DNA of 44,169 nt, taken from the NCBI GenBank assembly GCA_016217925.1, contig JACRFK010000005.1, forward strand, positions 1 to 44,169, read 5' to 3'. Below are positions 25,802 through 33,922 of this stretch, piece by piece. Made by a program: the position numbers and the translations under genes. This stretch comes from Candidatus Kaiserbacteria bacterium. GTDB taxonomy: Bacteria > Patescibacteriota > Minisyncoccia > Phycocordibacterales > UBA2100. The notes beneath the pieces were generated by a model that saw nothing but the letters and a program-made list of their open reading frames with translations, did not search any database and was not told the DNA's origin. Every line of letters begins with the position of its first letter. Positions within the stretch are counted from its first letter, which is position 1.

Positions 25802-25962
25802 TATACTTATACGTAGCGGTTAGGTACGAAAACCTGCTGGTGCGAATAAGGGTAACCCAAATTGCTCTGCGCCTTGGTGTAGACGCTGAGGGCTCCCACC
25901 TGGCTCCAATACCAGGCTCACCGTACTTGCCGCCCCCCTGAACCCCGCCTATGGCGGGGTTT
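25802..25962 (+). ncRNA. Unassigned structured ncRNA candidate with own promoter and terminator
   Basis: TATACT 25802-25807; GCGG 25816-25819 + GGTACG 25823-25828 pairing with CGTAC 25922-25926 + CCGC 25930-25933; internal hairpins; terminator AACCCCGCC-tat-GGCGGGGTTT 25941-25962; no convincing ORF. Confidence 0.55.
25941..25962 (+). terminator. Rho-independent terminator
   Basis: AACCCCGCC-tat-GGCGGGGTTT. Confidence 0.75.
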
Positions 25963-25981
25963 GGAGTGCTAGAATCCTCCG

Positions 25982-27376
25982 ATGAGCGCACACATCACAT
26001 TTCATGGGGGCGCGGGGACGGTGACCGGAGCAAATTTTCTTTTGGATACTGGTGAGAAGAAAATACTTATCGATTGTGGGATACTCCAGAGAGAACAAGT
26101 TTGCGATACGGCCAACAGCGCGCCGTTTCCCTACGATGTAAAAAAAGTAGATACGCTCATCGTGACACACGCGCATCAAGACCACATCGGGCGTATCCCG
26201 CGCCTTGTCCGGGATGGATTTCGCGGCGCGATACATTCGACCGGTGCGACGAAGGAACTCGCTGCCCTCATGTTTGCGGACGCTCTGCGGGTGATGCAGG
26301 AAGACGCATTGAAACGGGGATGCGAAGTGCTATACGAGGCGCAAGATATCGAACAGGCGCTCTTGCTTTGGCACGCGCATGAATATCACGAGCCGTTTGA
26401 AATCCACGAGGCGTCGCCTTCAAATCCCAAAGGCGACGCCTCCGGAATAACGGTTGAGTTTCTTGACGCGGGACACGTCCTCGGCTCGGCACTCGTGAAG
26501 CTCACACGGCATGGCCGCACCATCGTATGTACGGGCGACATTGGCAATTCTCCCGAGCCTCTCTTAAAGGACACTGAATTTCCCGCGGGCACGGATTATC
26601 TGGTGATGGAGAGTGTGTACGGCGACCGTGTGCACGAGGACCGGGCGGAGCGTCGCGAGAAGCTCCGGCAGTGTGTCGAAGACACGCGTGCACGCAAAGG
26701 AGTCCTGCTCATTCCGTCCTTCTCGCTTGAGCGCACGCAGCTGCTGCTCTTTGAGCTCAATGTGATGATGGAGGAGGGGACGCTCGCGCCAATACCCGTG
26801 TATCTCGACTCGCCACTCGCAATAGAAATTACCGATGTATTCCGCAAATACAGACAGCTGCTCAATCCCGCGGCGCAAGAGCATTTTTCGGAGCACGGCG
26901 ACCCCTTCTCGTTTAGGAGCTTGAAGCTCACCCGCGGGGTCAGTGAATCCCGCGCAATCCACGCCGCACCGAGCCCTAAAATCATCATCGCGGGCGCGGG
27001 GATGTCTCACGGCGGGCGCATTCCCATACACGAAAAATACTATTTGAGCGACAAGCACGCGACCATTCTCTTCGTTGGCTATCAGGTGCCGGGCTCACTC
27101 GGGCGGCGTATAGAAGACGGTGAGAAACGAGTCGAAATAGACGGCGAGCACATCCGCATCTATGCCAAGCGGGAGACGCTCACGGGATATTCGGGGCATG
27201 CCGACCGCGAGCAGTTGCTCACCTTTGTCGAGAAAGCGAGGGAGAGTCTTGAGCGCGTCTTTGTGACAATGGGTGAACCGAGATCATCCCTCTTTCTCGC
27301 GCAGCGCATCCAAGATTTTCTCGGAGTTGATGCAATTGTGCCCGAAGCGACACAATCGTTCGACATTAACTGGTAG
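25982..27376 (+). CDS. MBL-fold beta-CASP ribonuclease (CPSF/YsnS-like)
   Basis: ITFHGGAGTVTGANFLLDTG...VTHAHQDHIGRIPRL...DAGHVLGSALVKL...GYSGHADREQLL. Confidence 0.92.
   Translation: MSAHITFHGGAGTVTGANFLLDTGEKKILIDCGILQREQVCDTANSAPFPYDVKKVDTLIVTHAHQDHIGRIPRLVRDGFRGAIHSTGATKELAALMFADALRVMQEDALKRGCEVLYEAQDIEQALLLWHAHEYHEPFEIHEASPSNPKGDASGITVEFLDAGHVLGSALVKLTRHGRTIVCTGDIGNSPEPLLKDTEFPAGTDYLVMESVYGDRVHEDRAERREKLRQCVEDTRARKGVLLIPSFSLERTQLLLFELNVMMEEGTLAPIPVYLDSPLAIEITDVFRKYRQLLNPAAQEHFSEHGDPFSFRSLKLTRGVSESRAIHAAPSPKIIIAGAGMSHGGRIPIHEKYYLSDKHATILFVGYQVPGSLGRRIEDGEKRVEIDGEHIRIYAKRETLTGYSGHADREQLLTFVEKARESLERVFVTMGEPRSSLFLAQRIQDFLGVDAIVPEATQSFDINW
26408..26443 (+). repeat. 36-nt in-frame coding palindrome inside beta-CASP gene
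   Basis: GAGGCGTCGCCTT-caaatccca-AAGGCGACGCCTC, 13-bp perfect stem; codes EASPSNPKGDAS. Confidence 0.65.
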
Positions 27377-27398
27377 CGGGATGGTATAATCGCTCTCA

Positions 27399-28082
27399 AT
27401 GGCGAAAAGGAATCTACATCCGAATCACACTGCGGTCCCGCTGAATTTCTGCCGGCTGCCCGATGGCTACGGTGTCGTGAAGATCGCCGTCTCGGGCGCG
27501 GCCGAGACGGGTGCGTGCGGGCTCGATGCGTATGAAAAAGCAAAAGAGGTCGGGCGCGAGATAGCAAAACACGGCGGCATCATCACGACGGGCGCCACGA
27601 CCGGATTTCCCATGTACGCCGCGATGGGGGCCAAGGATGAATGCGGTTTTTCTATCGGTTTCTCTCCGGCTTCCAACGAGCGCGAGCATGTAGAAACCTA
27701 CAAATTACCACTCGATTTTATGGATGTCGTCGTCTACACAGGTTTTGGGTATTCGGGCCGCGACCTCCTCTTGGTGCGCTCATCGGACGCCATCATCATC
27801 GGGTGTGGACGCATCGGCACGCTCAACGAATTTTCCGTCGCGTTCGAAGACAGGCGGCCGATCGGGATCCTCGAGGGCTCGTGGGGAACCGATGAACTCC
27901 TTAAACAGATCATCGAGGCGGCACATCGGCCCAATGCGAAGATCGTGTACGACTCCGATCCCAAGGCAATGGTAGAGCGTCTTATCGAAATGGTGACGAA
28001 GGAAAAAGAGAAGACGATGCTCGTCTACAACAATCACGACAGCCGCAGCGCGACAGGGAAGAACGAAGAGGTAATCTTCTAG
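27399..28082 (+). CDS. LOG/lysine-decarboxylase-like Rossmann protein
   Basis: GAAETGACGLDAYEKAKEVGREIAKHGGIITTGATTGFP...IIGCGRIGTLNEFSVAFEDRRPIGIL. Confidence 0.75.
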   Translation: MAKRNLHPNHTAVPLNFCRLPDGYGVVKIAVSGAAETGACGLDAYEKAKEVGREIAKHGGIITTGATTGFPMYAAMGAKDECGFSIGFSPASNEREHVETYKLPLDFMDVVVYTGFGYSGRDLLLVRSSDAIIIGCGRIGTLNEFSVAFEDRRPIGILEGSWGTDELLKQIIEAAHRPNAKIVYDSDPKAMVERLIEMVTKEKEKTMLVYNNHDSRSATGKNEEVIF

Positions 28083-28092
28083 GATTTGAGCC

Positions 28093-28131
28093 CCGACGTA
28101 AAGTCGGGGTCCCGACCAAAGCGTCGGGACT
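28093..28131. repeat. Tandem palindromes between convergent genes (bidirectional terminator-like)
   Basis: CCCCGAC-gtaaa-GTCGGGG and TCCCGAC-caaagc-GTCGGGA; second resembles the palindrome inside rplC. Confidence 0.55.
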
Positions 28132-28132
28132 G

Positions 28133-28480
28133 CTAGCCCTGTAGTTTTTTCGTCAGTCGCTCGAACGCTTCGGGGTGGTTCATCGCGAGCGCGGCGAGGG
28201 ATTTGCGGTCCAGCGTGATGTTGGCCTTCTTGAGAGCATCAATGAATCGCGAGTACGAAAAGCCGAGCGGGCGAACCGCTGCGTTGATGCGGAGCGTCCA
28301 GAGGTTGCGGTATTCGCGCTTTTTGCTGCGGCGGTGGCGGAACGCGTGCGCGCCCGCGTGATGAATAGCTTCCTTGGCGACGCGCTCTTTCCTGGAACGG
28401 TCAAAGCGGTAGCCCTTGGTCTGCGCCAATACGTTGCGGCGGCGCTTCAGTTTTGTGACTCCTCGTTTTACTCGTACCAT
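28133..28480 (-). CDS. rplT: 50S ribosomal protein L20
   Basis: MVRVKRGVTKLKRRRNVLAQTKGYRFDRSRKERVAKEA. Confidence 0.95.
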   Translation of the reverse strand: MVRVKRGVTKLKRRRNVLAQTKGYRFDRSRKERVAKEAIHHAGAHAFRHRRSKKREYRNLWTLRINAAVRPLGFSYSRFIDALKKANITLDRKSLAALAMNHPEAFERLTKKLQG

Positions 28481-28665
28481 ATCTTAGATTTGGTTAGTGA
28501 GCGAAGCGAGCTTAGCAAATCTTAGACCCGCCCATCCGCCATCTGGTGAATAACGTACTTGAGGTGTTTCTGACATGGTGATTTTCATATTATGTGTTGA
28601 TTATGTTGTTGCAAGCGGCGGATAGGCGGGTTGTGAAAATTATAGTCGCTTAGCTCCTTAATTTT

Positions 28666-28848
28666 CTACAAAAATCGGCTCTTGGCGGTGTTGTCCATTG
28701 CGGGGTGGAAAGCGACGGCTCGGTTGCGGCGCATCTGGTGCGACCTGCCCTCCTTTGCGTTGAAGTGGTTCTGGCCAGGAGCGCGGGCAATGATCTTGCC
28801 GTGCTTGGTCACGCGGAGGCGCTTTGTGTAGGATTTGTTGGTTTTCAT
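28666..28848 (-). CDS. rpmI: 50S ribosomal protein L35
   Basis: MKTNKSYTKRLRVTKHGKIIARAPGQNHFNAKEGRSHQMRRNR. Confidence 0.92.
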   Translation of the reverse strand: MKTNKSYTKRLRVTKHGKIIARAPGQNHFNAKEGRSHQMRRNRAVAFHPAMDNTAKSRFL

Positions 28849-28983
28849 ATAGAAACCGCGCTTTGCGCGGTCGGACCATTATGCCCGAAAAAGGGGAGAT
28901 TGCAAGCTGAAAGCGGCGGGCAGAATTTTGCCGTCTGCGGGACTTTCGCACAAGGTCCTCGTCGTCAAAATCCCGCCCGCCGC

Positions 28984-29604
28984 TTATTCCGCTTGGGGAG
29001 GAGGGGGTTGCTGAAGAACTGCCTTTTCCTGCCTGGGTTGCTTCTGCTGTTGCGGTTTCTTGGACGGGTCGCGCTCAAGGGTGATGGAGAGCCCTTTAGG
29101 GCCCTTTTGGATAGGTTCGGCGACCTTGAAACCCTCCGGAATGACCGCAAGGAATCGTTCGAGGCGCTCTTTGAGGAACTCGAATTCCATGTATTTGTAG
29201 CGTCCCCACAAAAAGAGGTCCACCTTTACGCGGTGGCCTTCTTTGAGCCACTCGGCGGCCTTGCCGGCCTTGATTTGCATGTCGCGCTCCGAGGTGCCGA
29301 TCTTCACCTGCGTTATCTTGGTCTCCGTCACATGCGCTTTGGATTTTATCTCCTTGTCTTTTTTCTTTTGCTCGTATTTGAATTTACCGTAGTCGGTAAT
29401 TTTGCACACTGGCGGCTGCGCGTTGGGTGATACTTCGATGAGGTCGAGTCCGAGCTCAGCCGCCTTTGCGAGTGCCTCGCGGATAGGAAGGACGCCGAAA
29501 TTCTCGGCATTGGGGCCGATGACGCGCACTTCAGGGGCCCTGATGCCCTCATTCATGCGCGCGCGCTCTTTTTCAGCCTGCGATGTGTATTTGGTGAATC
29601 CCAT
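28984..29604 (-). CDS. infC: Translation initiation factor IF-3
   Basis: IRAPEVRVIGPNAENFGVLPIREALAKAAELGLDLIEVSPNAQPPVCKITDYGKFKYEQKKK. Confidence 0.97.
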   Translation of the reverse strand: MGFTKYTSQAEKERARMNEGIRAPEVRVIGPNAENFGVLPIREALAKAAELGLDLIEVSPNAQPPVCKITDYGKFKYEQKKKDKEIKSKAHVTETKITQVKIGTSERDMQIKAGKAAEWLKEGHRVKVDLFLWGRYKYMEFEFLKERLERFLAVIPEGFKVAEPIQKGPKGLSITLERDPSKKPQQQKQPRQEKAVLQQPPPPQAE

Positions 29605-29727
29605 CCCGTTAGAGGCAGGAAGCTTGCGCTTCCGCGGCGAATTTTGATGTTGTTACAAATTTCATTTTTTAAATGACGTCACCGTATGGTACCACGACGA
29701 ACTTCCGTAGCCTCTAACGGGACCCAT
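29600..29727 (-). mobile_element. MITE-like inverted-repeat element at infC start codon with two overlapping uORFs
   Basis: 13-bp stem 29604-29616/29710-29722; ATGGG direct repeats (minus) at 29727-29723 and 29604-29600; uORFs 29662-29727 MGPVRGYGSSSWYHTVTSFKK* and 29609-29665 MKFVTTSKFAAEAQASCL*, ATGA overlap. Confidence 0.7.
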
Positions 29728-29774
29728 TTGGTCCGCGCATTATGGCATTTCCGGCTTGATGTTTCAACCGCGTC

Positions 29775-30986
29775 TCATTCCGAGACGGTACCGCCGGGCG
29801 CTCCCCCGAACGGCCTCAGGTAACTGAGCGCGAGCAGCAGTGTCTTTTTCATCGAATTAAGTATCTGGAGTGCGAACGTATTTTGTCCCCCGACGAACGT
29901 CGGAATGAAATTATTCGCCAAGTCGCCCGACGTGAATGTCTGCGGGACGCTCAGTGATTGAGAGTTGGTGAGAGTACTAGTGGCACCCGACAAAGTTGAA
30001 GTCGGTCTCCGACCGATGAGAGATATCGCATCGTTCGTGTCTGGATTGAGGTCGATAGCGACCGCTTTTCCGATATCTATCGAACCGCTCACCGGATCAG
30101 ACTCCAAGAAGGCGTCGATGAGGTCGAATGCTGATGTGGCGGTCGAAGTGTCCTTGGTATTTTTGTTCGTGTTCGTTGCCGCGTTCGCATTGATGATATC
30201 CGAGACCGACGGTATCTTCGACATATCAGGGGAAACATATGTTTGCGTTGTTGTATTTATCTGGCCCGATATGGTCGGTTGAGTTGGGGTGGGGGGTGTT
30301 GGCTGTGAAGGAAGTGTTGGCTGTGGCGGCATCGGAGGCTGTTGCTGCATGCCGAGTGCCTGGCGGATCTGACCTGATAGCCCACCTGAGCCGCCAGGCG
30401 GTTCGGCGAGCGTGCCATCTCCTTTGTAGTTCGAACACTTGCCGCACTGACCGAATCTCCCGCGCGCATCCTGGAAGTGATTGGGGTCCCACGCGCCGAT
30501 GATATTAATGCCGTAGCCCTGAGAATTCGCGCGCATCCATGAGATTCGTGATGTGTTGTTGAAGTCTACTGCGAGGCCATAATTATGATACGACTGGCAT
30601 GGTCCCGCTTTTGACGCACCACTTTTAACGAGAGCGACTTGCGCCTCAGGTGGTCTATACGCACTGATGATCGTTGGCGGTCCGCCCGGGACGGCTTCCA
30701 TGAATTTCTTTAACTTTTGGGCGAACTCCGCATCAAGACAGGATATGATCGAACCCTTTGATGCATGTTGCCGCAGCCATTCCTTGGCGGATTCCGCCGC
30801 CTGTCCTATGATATCGTCGTCCGGGTTGTAGCAAGCACCTTTCTCTACTCTGCCATTTATTACTGCTGCGTCGGCAGCGGTCGCAGGTCTCGTCCCGGGG
30901 ATTGAAGAACAATCTACTGCCGATGCGGACAGGGGAACAAAGAACGCCAAGAGAAGCGCGAACGTAGTAATCGCTCTTTGTGTCAT
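29775..30986 (-). CDS. Secreted VanY/M15-like D,D-carboxypeptidase with low-complexity C-terminal region
   Basis: Signal peptide MTQRAITTFALLLAFFVPLSASA; YRPPEAQ...CQSYHNYGLAVDFNN...DPNHFQD. Confidence 0.75.
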   Translation of the reverse strand: MTQRAITTFALLLAFFVPLSASAVDCSSIPGTRPATAADAAVINGRVEKGACYNPDDDIIGQAAESAKEWLRQHASKGSIISCLDAEFAQKLKKFMEAVPGGPPTIISAYRPPEAQVALVKSGASKAGPCQSYHNYGLAVDFNNTSRISWMRANSQGYGINIIGAWDPNHFQDARGRFGQCGKCSNYKGDGTLAEPPGGSGGLSGQIRQALGMQQQPPMPPQPTLPSQPTPPTPTQPTISGQINTTTQTYVSPDMSKIPSVSDIINANAATNTNKNTKDTSTATSAFDLIDAFLESDPVSGSIDIGKAVAIDLNPDTNDAISLIGRRPTSTLSGATSTLTNSQSLSVPQTFTSGDLANNFIPTFVGGQNTFALQILNSMKKTLLLALSYLRPFGGAPGGTVSE

Positions 30987-31042
30987 GTTCGAAGTATACA
31001 GGACGACACTACGTCGTGAGTCAACTGCTGTGGACGCGTTCT

Positions 31043-31639
31043 TCATAATGCCGTTGTAGTTTTCGAAGTCTTGCCCGCGCATGCGTCGTCGGCCCACAGG
31101 CCTTTCTTTTGCTCGCGCGCGCTTTTCTCGGCCGCTTTGAATTCTCTCTGATATTTGTAGGGCAGATTATACGTATATTCGTGTCCATAGCCTTCCGCTA
31201 TCATATATTCATTGAAATTTGCTCCGTCCTTCATGAACACGTATGCAAGTGTGCGTCCGTACTTATCCAACATTCCTTGCGAAGCGTCGTACTCAAGCCG
31301 CACTATTTTGCCAGCGAGCATCTCCCTCGCTTTATCAGACGCCGCTTGGCCGAAGCACTGCACCGGCTTACGCGGGTCGACCGTTTCCGGCGTATCAAGT
31401 CCAATGAGTCGCAAGCGGATGGTCTTCCCCTCTTTCAAAACATCGAGAGTGTCGCCGTCGACGACCTTCACGACCGGATAGATGTTTTGTGGGAGCGCCG
31501 GTGTTGTTGTCGCGTCGGTCATCACCGCGGCGACATCGGCGAGCTGCGATGGCTGAAGAGGAGTGGCATCCTGTGGTTCCAAAACGTAGCCAATAAGCGC
31601 CACGAGAATGGCTGCGATGAGCACCAGCGCTTTTTTCAT
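31043..31639 (-). CDS. Staphylococcal-nuclease-like thermonuclease
   Basis: VVKVVDGDTLDVLKEGKTIRLRLIGLDTPE...VRLEYDASQGMLDKYGRTLAYVF. Confidence 0.92.
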   Translation of the reverse strand: MKKALVLIAAILVALIGYVLEPQDATPLQPSQLADVAAVMTDATTTPALPQNIYPVVKVVDGDTLDVLKEGKTIRLRLIGLDTPETVDPRKPVQCFGQAASDKAREMLAGKIVRLEYDASQGMLDKYGRTLAYVFMKDGANFNEYMIAEGYGHEYTYNLPYKYQREFKAAEKSAREQKKGLWADDACAGKTSKTTTAL

Positions 31640-31660
31640 GCATGCATTATACTGTTGCAT

Positions 31661-32362
31661 ATGAAGCGCGTTATCGGATATATATTCACCCTCCTCATTC
31701 TCGTCGGTATTGCCTATGCCGTCTATCTATTCGCGCCGCGAGCACCTGAGACCTCAATATCATCGAGTACCGGCACGAGTTCCACGATGGAGCAAGGGAC
31801 CGAGATACAGGTTACAGATGTCTACGATTCGACTGCCGCGTACCGCGTCGAAGCGCGTTATCCGCAGTTCGGCATTCCCGCGGCCGACGAGAAAATAAAA
31901 GAGGTCGTGGATAAGACAATCGCCGAGTTCAAGGCTTATCCGACAAACCCACCCGATTCGAGTACGTCGCAAAATGAATTCATCGGCTCCTTCAACTCCG
32001 TTTATGTGGGACCCGATATCGTGAGTGTGGCCCTCTCGTTTTCCGCAGATACGGGTGGTGCGCATCCGAACACGAACATCGTCAGTGTGAGCGTCAACGT
32101 GCGCACCGGCAAGGAGCTTACACTCGACGACGCGCTCGCGCTCATCGGAAAGACGCTGCCACAAGTCACGAACGACTCCCTCGTGCAACTGAGGACGGAG
32201 CTCGGAGCGGATTTGATATTTCCCGATGGGGCGAAGCCGGTGGCTGAGAACTACGGCACCTTTCTCGTGAGCGCAGACAAAGTGACGTTCGTTTTCAACA
32301 ATTATCAGGTTGCCCCGTATTCGGCGGGGCAGCAGCAGGTGTGGTTTAAGCGGGTGAAGTGA
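31661..32362 (+). CDS. Membrane-anchored DUF3298/DUF4163-like (RsiV-type) protein
   Basis: N-terminal TM MKRVIGYIFTLLILVGIAYAVYLF; SFSADTGGAHPNTNIVSVSVNVRTGKELTLDD. Confidence 0.75.
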   Translation: MKRVIGYIFTLLILVGIAYAVYLFAPRAPETSISSSTGTSSTMEQGTEIQVTDVYDSTAAYRVEARYPQFGIPAADEKIKEVVDKTIAEFKAYPTNPPDSSTSQNEFIGSFNSVYVGPDIVSVALSFSADTGGAHPNTNIVSVSVNVRTGKELTLDDALALIGKTLPQVTNDSLVQLRTELGADLIFPDGAKPVAENYGTFLVSADKVTFVFNNYQVAPYSAGQQQVWFKRVK

Positions 32363-32440
32363 CCTCCGGAAGGTCTCTATCTTGCACTTCTCGGAGAGCG
32401 GTGGGACACTGGAGGTGTTACCCATAACTAACAGCTTTTT

Positions 32441-32953
32441 ATGCCGGAAGGAAATACACCCTCCACGTCGGGCTCGAACAAGATGTGGTACATTATCGGC
32501 GGCATCGTAATCCTCGCGCTTGTGGGCTGGTTCCTTATGCGCGGTGTAGGCTCTCTCACGGGTGTCGACGTCGACCAGGCGGGGAACGGTGCGACGACAT
32601 ACAGCAATGAAGAAGGAAGCGTGACGGTCGGCAGCGGCGCATCGATGCCATCGAATTGGCCGTCGGATGCCCCCGCAAATTATGCAGGCGCTTCAATCGT
32701 TTACTCAGGCACATCGAATCCGCAGACAGGCCAGAGCGGTTCGGCTGTTTCGTACACGGTGCGTGCGTCGGCGACTAGCGTTGCCGATTACTACAAACAA
32801 CAGCTCACTTCGGCAGGCTGGACGATAGAAAGTACCGCCAATATAGCAGGCGCTATGGTCGTTGCTGCGAAGAAAGATACACGCACGATGGGTGTCTACA
32901 TCACCGACACGGCTGATGGCAATGTCACCGTGGTTGCGGGAATAGAGTTGTAA
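32441..32953 (+). CDS. Membrane-anchored hypothetical protein
   Basis: Single TM MWYIIGGIVILALVGWFLM; C-terminal SVADYYKQQLTSAGWTIES. Confidence 0.65.
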   Translation: MPEGNTPSTSGSNKMWYIIGGIVILALVGWFLMRGVGSLTGVDVDQAGNGATTYSNEEGSVTVGSGASMPSNWPSDAPANYAGASIVYSGTSNPQTGQSGSAVSYTVRASATSVADYYKQQLTSAGWTIESTANIAGAMVVAAKKDTRTMGVYITDTADGNVTVVAGIEL

Positions 32954-32970
32954 TTGATTCGTTCGCACAA

Positions 32971-33003
32971 CAGAAGCCGCCGCGTCAGACGCGGCGGCTT
33001 CTG
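32971..33003. terminator. Bidirectional terminator hairpin
   Basis: CAGAAGCCGCCGCGT-cag-ACGCGGCGGCTTCTG, 15-bp perfect stem. Confidence 0.8.
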
Positions 33004-33009
33004 TATTTG

Positions 33010-33394
33010 TGGAGATGGCGAGAATTGCACTCGCGTCCAGAGAAGAGAATATGAGTGACTCTACACAACGTAGACCATCTTGTGATTTAAGCACCTCATC
33101 TTAAAGATGAACGAAACGATGCGATGCCGAACTCTCTTTCTTTAGATTTTTATCCGGAGTGAGATAAGAATCGAACCCGAATTTTATGACACGCCAACTA
33201 CCTCATCGGACGTCGAGCAGCGGCATGGTCGCTTAGGCTAACGCGTAAGCGAACTGAAGGTCTTTCATCTGAATCGGTGAAAGAACTCCACGTGCAGTTT
33301 TATTTGCACTTAGATTTTGAGGCAGTTGAAAAGGTGCCTCAGCTTTGTTGTGCACAAACATATTCCTATTTCCCTGTCGAAACTGATCATCCCC
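33010..33394 (-). ncRNA. ssrA: tmRNA, tag ANKTARGVLSPIQMKDLQFAYALA
   Basis: 5' GGGGATGATCAGTTTCGACAGGG; 3' GCGAGTGCAATTCTCGCCATCTCCA; acceptor GGGGATG/CATCTCC; tag frame 33307-33233 ending TAA; no encoded CCA; next to smpB. Confidence 0.92.
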
Positions 33395-33398
33395 CGGG

Positions 33399-33428
33399 GC
33401 TACTTTGCTGTTTCCCGCGCAAAGTAGC
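33399..33428 (-). promoter_or_regulatory. Hairpin directly 5' of tmRNA (smpB terminator or processing site)
   Basis: GCTACTTTGC-(10 nt)-GCAAAGTAGC, 10-bp stem. Confidence 0.5.
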
Positions 33429-33448
33429 TTCGGGGAGGGACCAACAGG

Positions 33449-33889
33449 CTATTTTTTCAAGGTTCTTTCTATCTTGCGTTTCTCCTCGCGTGCCCGGATA
33501 GTATGACGCTTATCTTCCTTTTTCTTACCGCGGGCTATCGCGATAGCGAGCTTCAATTTTCGCCCTTTATTATACACCTTAAGGGGCACTACTGTCAACC
33601 CTTTTTCGCCCTCTGCCGAGGCTACATGAGCTATCTGCTTGCGAGAAAGGAGGAGCCGGCGGGTCCGCTCCGGGTCATAGGCCTTTGGGGCATTGGCGGG
33701 CTGCCATGCAGGGATGGTGGCGCCGACGAGGTATGCCTCGCCGCCGCGCGCGACCACGCGCGCGCCCTTCAAAGAGCCGTGTCCGGCCCGCAAAGATTTC
33801 ACCTCAAAGCCGAACAATTCCAAACCCGCCTCGATGGTTTCGAGGATTTCGTAGTCAAATCCGACACGTTTATTCTCGACAATAGTCAT
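33449..33889 (-). CDS. smpB: SsrA-binding protein
   Basis: YEILETIEAGLELFGFEVKSLRAGHGSLKGA...VVPLKVYNKGRKLKLAIAIARGKKKEDKR. Confidence 0.96.
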   Translation of the reverse strand: MTIVENKRVGFDYEILETIEAGLELFGFEVKSLRAGHGSLKGARVVARGGEAYLVGATIPAWQPANAPKAYDPERTRRLLLSRKQIAHVASAEGEKGLTVVPLKVYNKGRKLKLAIAIARGKKKEDKRHTIRAREEKRKIERTLKK

Positions 33890-33922
33890 ACGCGCTCAGT
33901 ATCTCACGAAGTGCTGTAATCG

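Noticed and set aside
25759-25941. 60-aa ORF in the ndk/beta-CASP gap
   Set aside because: No protein-like features; the region is better explained as a structured RNA with terminator.
28093-28131. CRISPR-like repeats
   Set aside because: Only two adjacent short palindromes between convergent genes; best read as terminators/interspersed palindromes.
31109-31660. 417-aa ORF beginning at 31109
   Set aside because: First part is antisense to the thermonuclease; the real gene starts at ATG 31661 with a TM anchor.
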